Assembly: GCA_913061285.1 (NCBI GenBank)
Contig: CAJXVR010000024.1
Location: 1-39,692, forward strand
Length of the DNA stretch: 39,692 nucleotides
Source of the DNA: an uncultured Verrucomicrobiota bacterium
GTDB lineage: Bacteria > Verrucomicrobiota > Verrucomicrobiia > Limisphaerales > AAA164-E04
Reading direction: 5' to 3'
Below the pieces are notes generated by a model. It did not search any database, was not told the origin of the DNA, and saw nothing but the letters and a program-made list of their open reading frames with translations. Numbering within the stretch: the stretch's first letter is position 1; every line of letters starts with the position of its first letter. Positions 8,330 through 17,259 of this stretch are shown here, one piece after another. The translations under genes were made by a program, and so were the position numbers.

Positions 8330-8336
8330 TGCCGCT

Positions 8337-8344
8337 ACCTCCTT
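8337..8344 (-). promoter_or_regulatory. Consensus ribosome-binding site fixing a GTG start
   Basis: On the minus strand AAGGAGGT sits seven bases before the GTG at 8329. It is among the strongest Shine-Dalgarno sequences in the window and justifies the non-ATG start of the FG-GAP/UnbV gene. Confidence 0.8.
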
Positions 8345-8381
8345 GCTATAATTGCGCTCATGGCTCCAATGAGCCGTATTC

Positions 8382-9362
8382 TCACTCGTTGGAATCGTCC
8401 TTGATTACGAGGGGGACATCGACGAGTAGTGGACTCTGAGGGAACGCGGCTTGCCAGGGCGTTGATGACACGAGCATGCCTGTAAGTCGGTCCCGGTCTT
8501 CACCACTGAATTCCTCGTGCTCCATTGTGATGACGAGACTCGTGGGTGTCAGAGTGACCTTCTGGGCCTTGTCTGAACTGACTTGGCGTTCATAGCCGAA
8601 GAAAAACACGTCACGAATGTTGGACACCTGGGATGGGTCTAAGGGGGTTACGGTAAGCTGGTAGTGTTCCCCTCGTCGTTCCGCTTTTAGGGACCACGAT
8701 TCAGCGGGGCTAGGTTGCTCGTTCAAGACGCGTCTGAAACGGGGCTGCCAGTCGAGGGCTTGCCTTGCAGTTTTCCCAGATGTGACCGTGACACTCATGG
8801 TGTCAAATCCAGGGTAGCACTTTTTGCCACAACACATCCAAGAAGCCTTACCACTGAGAGTGTATTCATGGTTCAGTGGGAGGTCAGCTGGTGGCGTGAT
8901 TTCTGTTACGAGTAGGGCTTCATCACGGTAGGCCCAAACGCGATAGTCTGCCATCTGGCTTATTTCTGGAATCGGCCACTGGAGTGGGCCGGCAGTGAAT
9001 CCGTCTGGAAGAATCCATTTTATCGACGAAGCAAGTCCGACGGTTCCCGCATTTTTCCAATAGGTGTGATATCCCGGTTGGATGTCTTGGTGGATGGCGA
9101 CCAGGAAGGGTTTGCCTGGCTCAATGGTTCGATGGTCGCTGACGAGTGCGACTTGAACGGGGGAGAACGAGATCGGTTCACTCAGGCCGATGACGGAGCC
9201 AATCAGTAGAAAAGCGACGACGAAAAGAAGACAAAAGCGGCCTCTGTTGTCTTGTCCTCCGGAGGCGAGGTTCTCTCCTTCAATGAAAAGCGGCCTGCCA
9301 GAGATGTTTCTAGAAGGCCGCTCGTTCATAGCATTTTGGGACGTGAATCCCGATTCGATCAC
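8382..9362 (-). CDS. DsbD-alpha/ScsB-like thiol-disulfide domain protein
   Basis: This frame of up to 326 residues has one hydrophobic stretch (about 43-60, FCLLFVVAFLLIGSVIGL) acting as signal or anchor. The mature part resembles the periplasmic N-terminal domain of DsbD/ScsB: IQPGYHTYWKNAGTVG, ADYRVWAYRDEALLVTEI, and the redox motif WMCCGKKCYPG (C178 and C182, spaced C-x3-C as in many DsbD-domain proteins). The transmembrane and thioredoxin domains of full DsbD are absent, so it must depend on another electron donor. The start is doubtful. GTG at 9362 begins two bases after the PPIase stop, implying coupling, and ATG at 9329 is the alternative. A terminator-like hairpin (9289-9322) lies inside the 5' coding part under either start. 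A GGAGGA further down has no start codon after it. Confidence 0.75.
   Translation of the reverse strand: MIESGFTSQNAMNERPSRNISGRPLFIEGENLASGGQDNRGRFCLLFVVAFLLIGSVIGLSEPISFSPVQVALVSDHRTIEPGKPFLVAIHQDIQPGYHTYWKNAGTVGLASSIKWILPDGFTAGPLQWPIPEISQMADYRVWAYRDEALLVTEITPPADLPLNHEYTLSGKASWMCCGKKCYPGFDTMSVTVTSGKTARQALDWQPRFRRVLNEQPSPAESWSLKAERRGEHYQLTVTPLDPSQVSNIRDVFFFGYERQVSSDKAQKVTLTPTSLVITMEHEEFSGEDRDRLTGMLVSSTPWQAAFPQSPLLVDVPLVIKDDSNE
9289..9322 (-). terminator. Terminator-like hairpin after the PPIase gene, inside the next reading frame
   Basis: On the minus strand AGCGGCCT (9322-9315) pairs perfectly with AGGCCGCT (9296-9289) across an 18-base loop, followed by TTTC. It is 43 bases past the stop of the cyclophilin-FKBP gene, where an intrinsic terminator is expected, but it also lies within the N-terminal coding region of the DsbD-like gene. 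It may act as an attenuator or reduce downstream expression. Confidence 0.5.
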
Positions 9363-9364
9363 TC

Positions 9365-10429
9365 TTAGTTGATCTTCAACAGCTCAACTTCAAAAATGAG
9401 CGCTGCATGAGGAGGGATGGCTCCGCCGGCACCTCGAGCGCCATAACCGAGTTCAGATGGGATAAAGAGCTCTGATTTGCCACCCTCTTTCATCAATTGA
9501 AGCCCCTCTGTCCAACCTGGGATCACTCCGTTTAGAGGGAATGTGGCTGGTTCGTTTCGGCTATAGGAACTGTCGAATTCTGTTCCATCAATAAGCTTAC
9601 CACGGTAGTGGACCGTTACGCGGTCCGTTGCTTTAGGGCTGGCGCCGGTTCCCGCGGTAATCACGCGGTGTTGCAAGCCAGTGGCCGTGGTATTGACGTC
9701 AGGACGCTTTCCGTTTTTCTCCAAAAAGGCTTTTCCTTGTTCTGCGGCGTTTGCGATGGCGTTTTTTGCTTCTTCTTCCACTTTGTTTACTTTGCTTTCT
9801 AGTTGGGTGATGTCGTAGTCACCGACGAGGCGTACCGATTCGATAACGACTGGAGTGACAGGGACGACTTTGGATCTTCCGCCGCCGTACTTCGGATGGG
9901 ATGCGGTTTCTGTATTGCGGATCTTATCGACGACGTCGAGCCCTTTGCTTACTTTGCCGAATACCGCGTAGCCAGCACCGTCGTTGGGCTGGTCTAACAT
10001 CGCGTTGTCCACGACGTTGATAAAGAATTGGGAGGTAGCAGAATCGGGTTGGCGTCCAAGTCGAGCCATAGAGATTGAGCCACGGACGTTCTTGAGCCCG
10101 TTCTTCCATTCATTCTTGATGGGGGGGCGCATGCCCTTGGTCTTCTTGTCGATCTCTTTATTAAATCCACCGCCTTGGATCATGAAGGTCGGCATGACGC
10201 GGTGGAAAATCGTTCCATCATAGTATCGACTTTGAGCGTACTTAATGAAATTTAAGGTAGATATCGGCGCTTTTTCCTCATTGAGCTCAAGGGTGATTTC
10301 CCCGAGAGATGTTTTCATGAGAAGCTGGGGATTAGCGGCAAGTGCCGAATCGGTGGACCCTAGGCCCATGACGACGCAGGCGCCAAGGGCTGTTAACAAC
10401 GTTGACTGGATACGAGGCATTAGACTCAT
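9365..10429 (-). CDS. Exported dual immunophilin: cyclophilin-FKBP fusion peptidyl-prolyl isomerase
   Basis: This protein of about 354 residues joins two unrelated prolyl isomerase domains. After a signal peptide ending ALAANP, a cyclophilin domain fills about residues 35-205 ([36 protein letters not shown]). A coiled or helical linker ([21 protein letters not shown]) leads to an FKBP domain at about 256-354 ([62 protein letters not shown]). Both active sites look complete. It should speed proline isomerisation of periplasmic or secreted proteins. The frame is open to a TTG at 10465; I prefer ATG at 10429 or 10420, which gives a normal signal peptide, but no good ribosome-binding site decides it. 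It is divergent from the efflux operon and upstream of the DsbD-like gene. Confidence 0.88.
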   Translation of the reverse strand: MSLMPRIQSTLLTALGACVVMGLGSTDSALAANPQLLMKTSLGEITLELNEEKAPISTLNFIKYAQSRYYDGTIFHRVMPTFMIQGGGFNKEIDKKTKGMRPPIKNEWKNGLKNVRGSISMARLGRQPDSATSQFFINVVDNAMLDQPNDGAGYAVFGKVSKGLDVVDKIRNTETASHPKYGGGRSKVVPVTPVVIESVRLVGDYDITQLESKVNKVEEEAKNAIANAAEQGKAFLEKNGKRPDVNTTATGLQHRVITAGTGASPKATDRVTVHYRGKLIDGTEFDSSYSRNEPATFPLNGVIPGWTEGLQLMKEGGKSELFIPSELGYGARGAGGAIPPHAALIFEVELLKIN

Positions 10430-10513
10430 AGGCAAGAACTTGAAGGGGTGTTTTGGCGATTTCAAGGAAGAATCGTGACTAAGTAAGGCCCTTTTTGTTA
10501 AGAACCCTTAATC

Positions 10514-13009
10514 ATGCTAGTGGAAAGTGTCGTTAATCGTTGCTTGTTGCCGAATCGAAGATCTCTTGGAGGTGCGCCTTGCCGTGGTCGTATCTTGATC
10601 GGGATGCTTCTCGTGGCGCTCTTCGCTGGCGACCTATGGTCTGCGAATCTGCCTGAACATCGCGTTGCCATCATTCGCGATGATGACTCTTGGTGTTTCG
10701 ATGCCATGGTGACTCGATTTATCGGCGAGTTGATGCCTCTCGCGCAGGATTCTTACCTCGTTACTTTTGATCAAAGCCTCAATGCCAAGGGCGATTTCGA
10801 GGCGATTGAAGGAATGATCGACCAGGCGATGGCAGATTCTGAGATCGACCTCATTTATACGGCTGGGGTGATTGCCACTGAGTTAGTCTCAAGCATGGAG
10901 TCGTCCAAGCGGGTGAAACCGGTCATCGGGGGTGCGCTTCAGATGGTGGATCTCTCGTTGATGAAGATAACCAAGGGAGGTGCGTCAGGGTTCCACAACT
11001 ATACGTTTATCACGAACCCGCAACGGGTCCAGGCAGATCTCGAGTTTTTGAAGCGCCTTGTAGCTCCGGAGACAATTCATATTCTGATCGATAAACCAAT
11101 CATCGAGCGATTGAGCGTCCTCAAGGCCGGGACCGCACATTTTGAATCAGAGTTAGATGTGACCTTGAAGGTTGTGGGAGCCGCGTTGACCGCTGAAGAA
11201 ACGCTTCAGTCTTTACCGGATAATATCGAAGCCATGTATGTGGCGCTACAACCGCGAATGATTGACTCAGAACGGGAGGCTCTCTTTCTCGCATTGGCGA
11301 AACGGGGGATTCCCACTGTCTCGATGTGGGGCCTTCTCGATGTAAAGCTCGGGGCGATGGCAGGTATGGAATCGGATACGCGTTCGGCTGTAGCCCGGCG
11401 GATTGCTCTCAATATCCACCAGCTGCTGAAGGGGGTGGGGACAGACTCTCTCCCTGTTTACCTTCCTCTCCAAGACCGAAAGGTGATCAATCTGGGAACG
11501 GCTCGGCTTACCGATTGGTCGCCTGATTATGATATTTCGTTTGAGGCAGAATTCATCAATACCGAAGCGAATATCGATAGTCTTCCGTTGACGCTTCGAG
11601 AGGCCATGGAACGTTCGCGGGATGAAAACGCTGCTGTGTTGATTGCGACGGAAGACCCGGTGATTCGCCGTGAAGAACTCGCCATTACCCGAAGTAATTT
11701 GCTGCCTTCCGCAGACCTTATCGCGCGTTATGGAGGCACGCGCTATTCAGATATTATTAACCCGATGCTGACGCCAGACTATGCTCGGCAAGGCAGTTTG
11801 GGATTACAGTTGAGGCAACTCCTTTACAGTGACTCGGTCATCAGTGCTTGGAGGGCTCAGAAGCGAGCCGTCAAGTCGGCCGAATTAGAACTCGAATCGC
11901 GACGGTTGGATGTGATCTTTGAGGCGGTTGGTGCGTATCTCGAAGTCTTGAGCGCTCGTGCCCTTCGAGCGATCGAGCAAGAAAACTTAACTCTGACCGA
12001 GAACAATTTGTCGCTGGCAAAACTCCGGCTTGATATTGGTGCGGCCGAGCCCTCAGAGGTTTTTCGTTGGCAACGCGATCAAGCACGAAACCGGGCGGCG
12101 CTTATCCAACGAGATTACCAAGTGAAGAATGCCATGATTGCTCTGAATCAAGTCATGGGCACGCCAAGAGAGCAGGTTTGGGAACTTGAGGATATCAATC
12201 TTCTTGACAATGAATTTTACTTCTTAGGGGACCGGCTGAAGGATCTTGTTTGGAATCTTTCTGAGTTTGAACGATTTGGTTCGTTTCTGAGGCAGTATGC
12301 CGTACGGGCCTCTCCAGAACTGGCAAGTTTTGACTTTGGATTGGTGGGACAGGGAATCCTCTTGCGCCAAAAGAAACGTCGATTCTACGTTCCTGATGTC
12401 GTGCTCTCTGCTGGGGCTGATCGAGTGCAATCACGCTCCTCCTTTCAACAACGAGATCGGGAGAATCAGATGACCTTCGGAATTGAGTTGTCATTCCCGC
12501 TCTTCACCGGGGGGGCGCGTCGTGCGGAAGTGAAGAAGCAGGAAGCTCAGATTCGTCAGCTCAGTGAGCAACGAGAGCAAGCGCTTCAGCAGCTCGAACT
12601 TGCGGCTCTTTCTGCCAAGAACAATATTGGCTCCTCCCACCCGAATATTCGATTGAATCGAGTTTCCCTCACTGCGGCTGAGAATCTCTATCAATCGGTT
12701 CTTCAGAAGTATTCTTTAGGGGCGACCGACTACCTGACCCTGCTCGATGCCCAGCAGGCACTCATCGTTCAGCGTCAACAGGCGGCGCTTGCCGTTTATC
12801 AATACTTGCTTGAAATTCATCGGGTTCAACGTGCGATCGCGTGGTTTGAATTTGACAAGTCCGCCGAGGAAAAAGAAGCCTGGATCAACTTGTTGGAACA
12901 CTATCTTGAAACGGGTGAGTTTCTGGAAAGCGCGACGAACAGTTCATGGTTGGGACGAGACGTTCGTGGCAGAGCCGCAGCCATCATTCAATCGGTAAAG
13001 GGACATTGA
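10514..13009 (+). CDS. Fusion of ABC-type substrate-binding domain and TolC-like outer-membrane efflux protein
   Basis: This 831-residue protein has a signal segment at about residues 24-44 (RGRILIGMLLVALFAGDLWSA). Residues about 48-340 resemble the ABC_sub_bind/periplasmic binding fold (HRVAIIRDD, DLIYTAGVIATELV, VKPVIGGALQMVDLSL, AKRGIPTVSMWGLLDVKLGAMAG, RRIALNIHQLLKG). From about 352 the sequence is a TolC-type outer-membrane factor with long helices and paired repeats (SLGLQLRQLLYSDSVISAWRAQ; LAKLRLDIGAAEPSEVFRWQRD; FGIELSFPLFTGGARRAEVKKQEAQI; YQSVLQKYSLGATDYLTLLDAQQALI). It is first in an operon with a membrane-fusion protein and an RND pump, so it should be the outer-membrane channel of that machine. 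The binding domain would sit in the periplasm at the channel's N-terminus. No strong ribosome-binding site precedes the ATG. Confidence 0.88.
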   Translation: MLVESVVNRCLLPNRRSLGGAPCRGRILIGMLLVALFAGDLWSANLPEHRVAIIRDDDSWCFDAMVTRFIGELMPLAQDSYLVTFDQSLNAKGDFEAIEGMIDQAMADSEIDLIYTAGVIATELVSSMESSKRVKPVIGGALQMVDLSLMKITKGGASGFHNYTFITNPQRVQADLEFLKRLVAPETIHILIDKPIIERLSVLKAGTAHFESELDVTLKVVGAALTAEETLQSLPDNIEAMYVALQPRMIDSEREALFLALAKRGIPTVSMWGLLDVKLGAMAGMESDTRSAVARRIALNIHQLLKGVGTDSLPVYLPLQDRKVINLGTARLTDWSPDYDISFEAEFINTEANIDSLPLTLREAMERSRDENAAVLIATEDPVIRREELAITRSNLLPSADLIARYGGTRYSDIINPMLTPDYARQGSLGLQLRQLLYSDSVISAWRAQKRAVKSAELELESRRLDVIFEAVGAYLEVLSARALRAIEQENLTLTENNLSLAKLRLDIGAAEPSEVFRWQRDQARNRAALIQRDYQVKNAMIALNQVMGTPREQVWELEDINLLDNEFYFLGDRLKDLVWNLSEFERFGSFLRQYAVRASPELASFDFGLVGQGILLRQKKRRFYVPDVVLSAGADRVQSRSSFQQRDRENQMTFGIELSFPLFTGGARRAEVKKQEAQIRQLSEQREQALQQLELAALSAKNNIGSSHPNIRLNRVSLTAAENLYQSVLQKYSLGATDYLTLLDAQQALIVQRQQAALAVYQYLLEIHRVQRAIAWFEFDKSAEEKEAWINLLEHYLETGEFLESATNSSWLGRDVRGRAAAIIQSVKGH

Positions 13010-13014
13010 TAAAC

Positions 13015-14073
13015 ATGAGATCAAACGGAAAATGCGATACGGTTCTTCTTGGGATCATGGTCGTGATCAGTTCGTTCATTGGGGCTTCTTGTAGTAAGGA
13101 GGCGCCAGAAGCGATGAAACCACGTCCGGTCAAAACGATCACGGTTGCCGAGCCGGCGAGCGTCTACGAGCGCGTCTTTTCCGGACAGCTGAATGCTTCT
13201 GAAGGCACCGGAATCGGGTTTCAGGTGGGGGGACGAATCGTCCTGCTTGCCGTGAAAGTGGGGCAACGACTCGAGAAGGGGCAAGTTCTCGCTAAGCTGG
13301 ATGATTCAGATTACAAGAACCAACTCTCGGATGCCGAAGCACAAAATTCGCAGGCGAAGCAGGAGCTCCAACGCACCAAAAGGCTCTTCGAAGCCGGGAA
13401 TGCCAGCCGGAGCCAGTTTGACAGCGCGAATGCTCGCGAGCAATCCACCGAGGCAGCCCTTGAGCAGGCCAAACGGCGGGTGAGGGATTGTGTCTTGGTA
13501 ATGCCCTATTCTGGACTAATCGGCAATGTCGCAGGAGAAGTTCAGCAGGTGGTGAGCGCCGGGCAGGAAATTGTTTCTATTCAAGGGAACGAAGGCTTGG
13601 AATTTCAGATTGGTGTGCCTGCCGATCTAGTTGGGGAAATCGAGGACGGGTTGGTTGCCTCGATAACAATTAGTGGCCGGGATGACTTGAGCTATACGGG
13701 TAAGGTAACCGAAATCTCGCCTCAGATGGCAACCAATACGACCTACCCTGTCACCATTGCACTCGAGGGCGAAGATGAACGGATCCGGGCCGGGATGGAC
13801 GGCGTTGCTAAGGTGTGGCTCCCCTTGGCGGGAGGGGGCATCGTTACCATTCCTCTTGAATGCGTGGTTGCACAGGCTGGAACGGAACCCTTCGTGTGGC
13901 TTGTTCGCGCGACGACATTGAATCTCGGGATCATTGAGCGCGCTCCGATTTCTATTGGTGACTTGAGACCTGATGGGGAGGTTGCTGTAATCAGCGGCTT
14001 GGAGACAGGGGATGTACTTGTCTCGCGTGGGGTGCATCGGGTTGAAGCTGGATTGCAAGTGCGTTTGGACTGA
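13015..14073 (+). CDS. RND efflux periplasmic adaptor (membrane-fusion lipoprotein, HlyD/AcrA family)
   Basis: This 352-residue protein is counted from the ATG at 13015, five bases after the TolC-fusion stop; the frame continues upstream only within the previous gene. The N-terminus is a lipoprotein signal with Cys26 in FIGASC, so it should be lipid-anchored. The AcrA-like order is visible: beta-barrel/lipoyl half (GIGFQVGGRIVLLAVKVGQRLEKGQVLAKLDDSDYKN), alpha-hairpin coiled coil (about 100-155, QAKQELQRTKRLFEAGNASRSQFDSANAREQ), second lipoyl half (DCVLVMPYSGLIGNVAGEVQQVVSAGQEI), then barrel and membrane-proximal domains ending GDVLVSRGVHRVEAGLQVRLD. It bridges the RND pump to the outer-membrane TolC fusion protein. 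Confidence 0.93.
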   Translation: MRSNGKCDTVLLGIMVVISSFIGASCSKEAPEAMKPRPVKTITVAEPASVYERVFSGQLNASEGTGIGFQVGGRIVLLAVKVGQRLEKGQVLAKLDDSDYKNQLSDAEAQNSQAKQELQRTKRLFEAGNASRSQFDSANAREQSTEAALEQAKRRVRDCVLVMPYSGLIGNVAGEVQQVVSAGQEIVSIQGNEGLEFQIGVPADLVGEIEDGLVASITISGRDDLSYTGKVTEISPQMATNTTYPVTIALEGEDERIRAGMDGVAKVWLPLAGGGIVTIPLECVVAQAGTEPFVWLVRATTLNLGIIERAPISIGDLRPDGEVAVISGLETGDVLVSRGVHRVEAGLQVRLD

Positions 14074-14111
14074 GTCGATAGCTTGACTCGCCGGAAAGAA
14101 TATCTAGAACG

Positions 14112-17100
14112 ATGAATCCTGCAGAATGGACGTTGAAGAACAATCGAACGGCGTGGACGTTGTACGTGCTTACGCTGCTCATTGGCATTGCCACCTTTCT
14201 CACGATCGGCCGTTTGGAGTATCCCGAATTCACAATTCGTAGCGCTCAAATCATCACAGAATATCCTGGGCGTACGAGTGAGCAGGTTGAGCAGGAAGTC
14301 ACTGAGCCTCTCGAGCAATCGATTCGTAAACTACCGGAAGTGGATACGATTAAGTCGACCTCAAAACCCGGCATATCCATCATATCCGTCGAAGTGGAGG
14401 AGCAGTACTTCGACATGGAAGACATTTGGTCAGACTTACGCAACCGGGTTTCCGCCACTCGCTTACCAGATTCGGCAATGCGTCCTCGTGTCGATGACAA
14501 TGTGGGGGATGTCTCGCCCTACGTATACGCATTAACGAGTGATGGGTTCAGCTACCGGGAGATGCTTTCCTATGCTGAAGATATTCGCGATGAGATCATC
14601 GCTGTTGAAGGGGTCGGCAAGGTCGAGATTCATGGCGAACAGGAGGAGCGCGTTTTTCTCGAGTTTTCTAGCAGCGAAATGGCTTCTTACGGGTACTCTC
14701 CGAACCAGCTTGCTGACCAAGTTTCGTCGCAGAATGTCGCGGCCGCAAGTGGTCGTGTCAGGGTGGGGCGGGAACGAATCGATATCGTCACTCAGGGCGA
14801 ATTTGAAAACTTGGACGAGTTGCGGTCGCTTCGACTTTCGGTGGCTGGAGAGGCGGCTGGCGTTCGTTTGGACGATATTGTTGATATTCGTCGCGGGTAT
14901 ATTGAGCCCGCCAAGTCGATCTCCCATTTTAATGGAGAGCGGGTCATCTGCTTGGCGGTGACAATGGTTAAGGGTGGTGTTGTGACGGAAATCGGTGAAC
15001 GGATTGAGCAACGTATCCAGAAAATTCAGAAGACACTGCCTCACGGTCTTGAAGTCGAGACGATGTTTTTCCAGCCACTTTACGTTGCGAAGTCGGTGAG
15101 TGATTTTCTCGAGAACCTCGGGCAAGCCTTTTTCTTTGTCGTCTTGGTGATGCTTTTGTTCGCCGGATGGCGTATTGCGGTTGTCGTGGGAGTTTTGGTG
15201 CCTTCGGCCACATTGGCGTGTTTTGCGTTGATGCCGTCCTTCGGGGTGCAGCTGGAAATGATGTCAATTGCCGCGTTAATCATTGCGCTGGGATTATTGG
15301 TCGATAACGCAGTGGTTGTGAGTGAGCAAATTCTCGTCCGCTTGGGGAATCGTGAATCTCGATTTGATGCCATCAAGAATGCGGTTGCGGGGCTGACAAT
15401 TCCCTTGCTTGCAGCGAGTGCAACAACGATTGCTGCATTCTCTCCGATCGCTCTGTCTTCGGGCGGTACGAGCGAATTCACGTACAGTCTTTTCGCCGTG
15501 GTATCACTGACTTTACTTTCCAGCTGGGTCTTGTCGTTGACGGTTATTCCAATGCTCTGCTTCTATTTTCTAAAACCTCTGAAGCGGGAAACCTGGGTAG
15601 GGCGTCAGCTTCAGTCCTTCTACGCGCCGTATGAGCGCTTGCTTCGTTTGGCTCTGAAAGGGCGTTGGGCGTATCCGATCGTTATCTTGGTCTTGACTAT
15701 TGTTGCCGGAATGGGGTTTCGCTTCGTCCCGAACATCTTCTTTCCGCCGAATGAACGGGGGCAGTTCGTTATCGACTTTGAATTGGCGCTTGGCACTGAT
15801 ATCGAGGAGACGGAGAAACAGGTGCGGGAGCTTGAAGAATGGCTTCTCTCGGCCCATCCAGACATGGTGGAGAGTGTTTCGGCTTGGATCGGGAATGGGG
15901 GGCCGCGTTGGTATTTGTCCCTCTCTCCGGAACCTCCCAACCCGAATTATTCGTTCCTCTCGGTCTTGACCAAGGTGGAAGATCCGGTGGCGGTTGCGGG
16001 GATGGTTGACTTGGTGCATGAGCACGCCCTTGGGCATTTTCCCGATGCCCGTATTACCGCGAAAGTCCTTGAGAATGGGCCGCCGGTTGGCGATCCGATT
16101 CAGATTCGTTTGTACGGGAAAGAGATGGCCACGCTTTACTCATTACGTGATCGAATTGTTGAGACAATTGATGATGTTGACGGTCTGTTTGACCTGCGTG
16201 ACAACTGGGGAGCTTGGATAAAACAGCTTTCTGTGGATCCAGATCCGGTCCGTGCTACTCGGCTTGGATTGCGAACTTCGAGTATTTCGAGTGCTCTCAA
16301 TCTTCAATTCTCCGGTCTTGAATTGACTCAGTTTCGGGACGGTGAAAAATCGATTCCGGTGTTGCTACGCTCGCAGAAGGATTTTCGGGAGCATCCTGAA
16401 CGCTTGGATGATTTGCCGGTGTTCTCATCGTTTGGAGCCATTCCCCTCAGTCAGGTGGCTGAATTGTCTTTGAACTTTCTTCCGGGATCGATCCTGCGAG
16501 AGGATACCTTGCGTGTGATGACGATCAAAGGGCGTGTGAACGGGCGGTTCTCAAGCGAAGCGCTAGCAGAGATTCAGCCCTTGATTGCCGAGTTGATCGC
16601 GTCGGACGAGTGGCCTGAAGGGTACCGGATTGAGTACGGAGGTGAGCAGGAAGAGAGTGCTAAGGCCCAAGGAGGAATCGCCACGGCGATGCCCATTTCC
16701 TTGTCGATCTTGATGCTTATTCTTATCGCTCAGTTCAATAGTGTGCGGCGGTTAGGGATAATTTTGCTGACGATACCACCGATGCTGATCGGTGTTGTCC
16801 CGGGGCTTATCGTGACGGGATCATCGTTTGGATTCATGACCTTGCTAGGCTTGATCGCTCTGTTGGGAATTATTGTCAACAACGCGATCCTTCTGATTGA
16901 TGAGACGGATAGCCAGATTCAGGGTGGCGAGTCGTTGACGGAGGGGATTGTGAAGGCCGCTAAGTCACGTTTGAGGCCGATCATCATGACGACGATAACC
17001 ACCATCATCGGACTCCTCCCCTTGGCCTTAGGCGGTGGTGGGATGTGGAGTTCGATGGCCTACGCCATGATGTTTGGACTTGGCTTCGCGACCCTGCTGA

Positions 17101-17156
17101 CGCTCGTGCTTTGTCCCGTTTTGTATTCGCTGTTCTTAAGAGAACGAACGGGCTAG
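14112..17156 (+). CDS. RND-family efflux pump inner-membrane transporter (AcrB-like)
   Basis: This 1014-residue protein has the duplicated RND plan: TM1 (TAWTLYVLTLLIGIATFLTI), large periplasmic loop, TM2-6 (about 335-475), second loop, TM8-12 (about 850-1005). TM4 carries GLLVDNAVVV near residue 393, where AcrB has the proton-relay DD pair; here the second Asp is Asn, a variant common in part of the family. TM1 is preceded by MNPAEWTLKNNRTAW, typical of the shorter HAE-type pumps from non-enteric bacteria. It exports an unknown hydrophobic or amphiphilic substrate using proton flow. It is third gene of the operon after the TolC fusion and adaptor, with a GGAAAGAA ribosome-binding site upstream. 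No regulator gene adjoins the operon. Confidence 0.95.
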   Translation: MNPAEWTLKNNRTAWTLYVLTLLIGIATFLTIGRLEYPEFTIRSAQIITEYPGRTSEQVEQEVTEPLEQSIRKLPEVDTIKSTSKPGISIISVEVEEQYFDMEDIWSDLRNRVSATRLPDSAMRPRVDDNVGDVSPYVYALTSDGFSYREMLSYAEDIRDEIIAVEGVGKVEIHGEQEERVFLEFSSSEMASYGYSPNQLADQVSSQNVAAASGRVRVGRERIDIVTQGEFENLDELRSLRLSVAGEAAGVRLDDIVDIRRGYIEPAKSISHFNGERVICLAVTMVKGGVVTEIGERIEQRIQKIQKTLPHGLEVETMFFQPLYVAKSVSDFLENLGQAFFFVVLVMLLFAGWRIAVVVGVLVPSATLACFALMPSFGVQLEMMSIAALIIALGLLVDNAVVVSEQILVRLGNRESRFDAIKNAVAGLTIPLLAASATTIAAFSPIALSSGGTSEFTYSLFAVVSLTLLSSWVLSLTVIPMLCFYFLKPLKRETWVGRQLQSFYAPYERLLRLALKGRWAYPIVILVLTIVAGMGFRFVPNIFFPPNERGQFVIDFELALGTDIEETEKQVRELEEWLLSAHPDMVESVSAWIGNGGPRWYLSLSPEPPNPNYSFLSVLTKVEDPVAVAGMVDLVHEHALGHFPDARITAKVLENGPPVGDPIQIRLYGKEMATLYSLRDRIVETIDDVDGLFDLRDNWGAWIKQLSVDPDPVRATRLGLRTSSISSALNLQFSGLELTQFRDGEKSIPVLLRSQKDFREHPERLDDLPVFSSFGAIPLSQVAELSLNFLPGSILREDTLRVMTIKGRVNGRFSSEALAEIQPLIAELIASDEWPEGYRIEYGGEQEESAKAQGGIATAMPISLSILMLILIAQFNSVRRLGIILLTIPPMLIGVVPGLIVTGSSFGFMTLLGLIALLGIIVNNAILLIDETDSQIQGGESLTEGIVKAAKSRLRPIIMTTITTIIGLLPLALGGGGMWSSMAYAMMFGLGFATLLTLVLCPVLYSLFLRERTG

Positions 17157-17259
17157 CTCGGTAGAATTGCTACGAACCTTGCCACCCTGGGAAGTCACCG
17201 GCTCGCAATGCGTTCTCTGCCTCCGCTCGTGGATGTAACAAGCGTTGCGGCGAGAGCGA

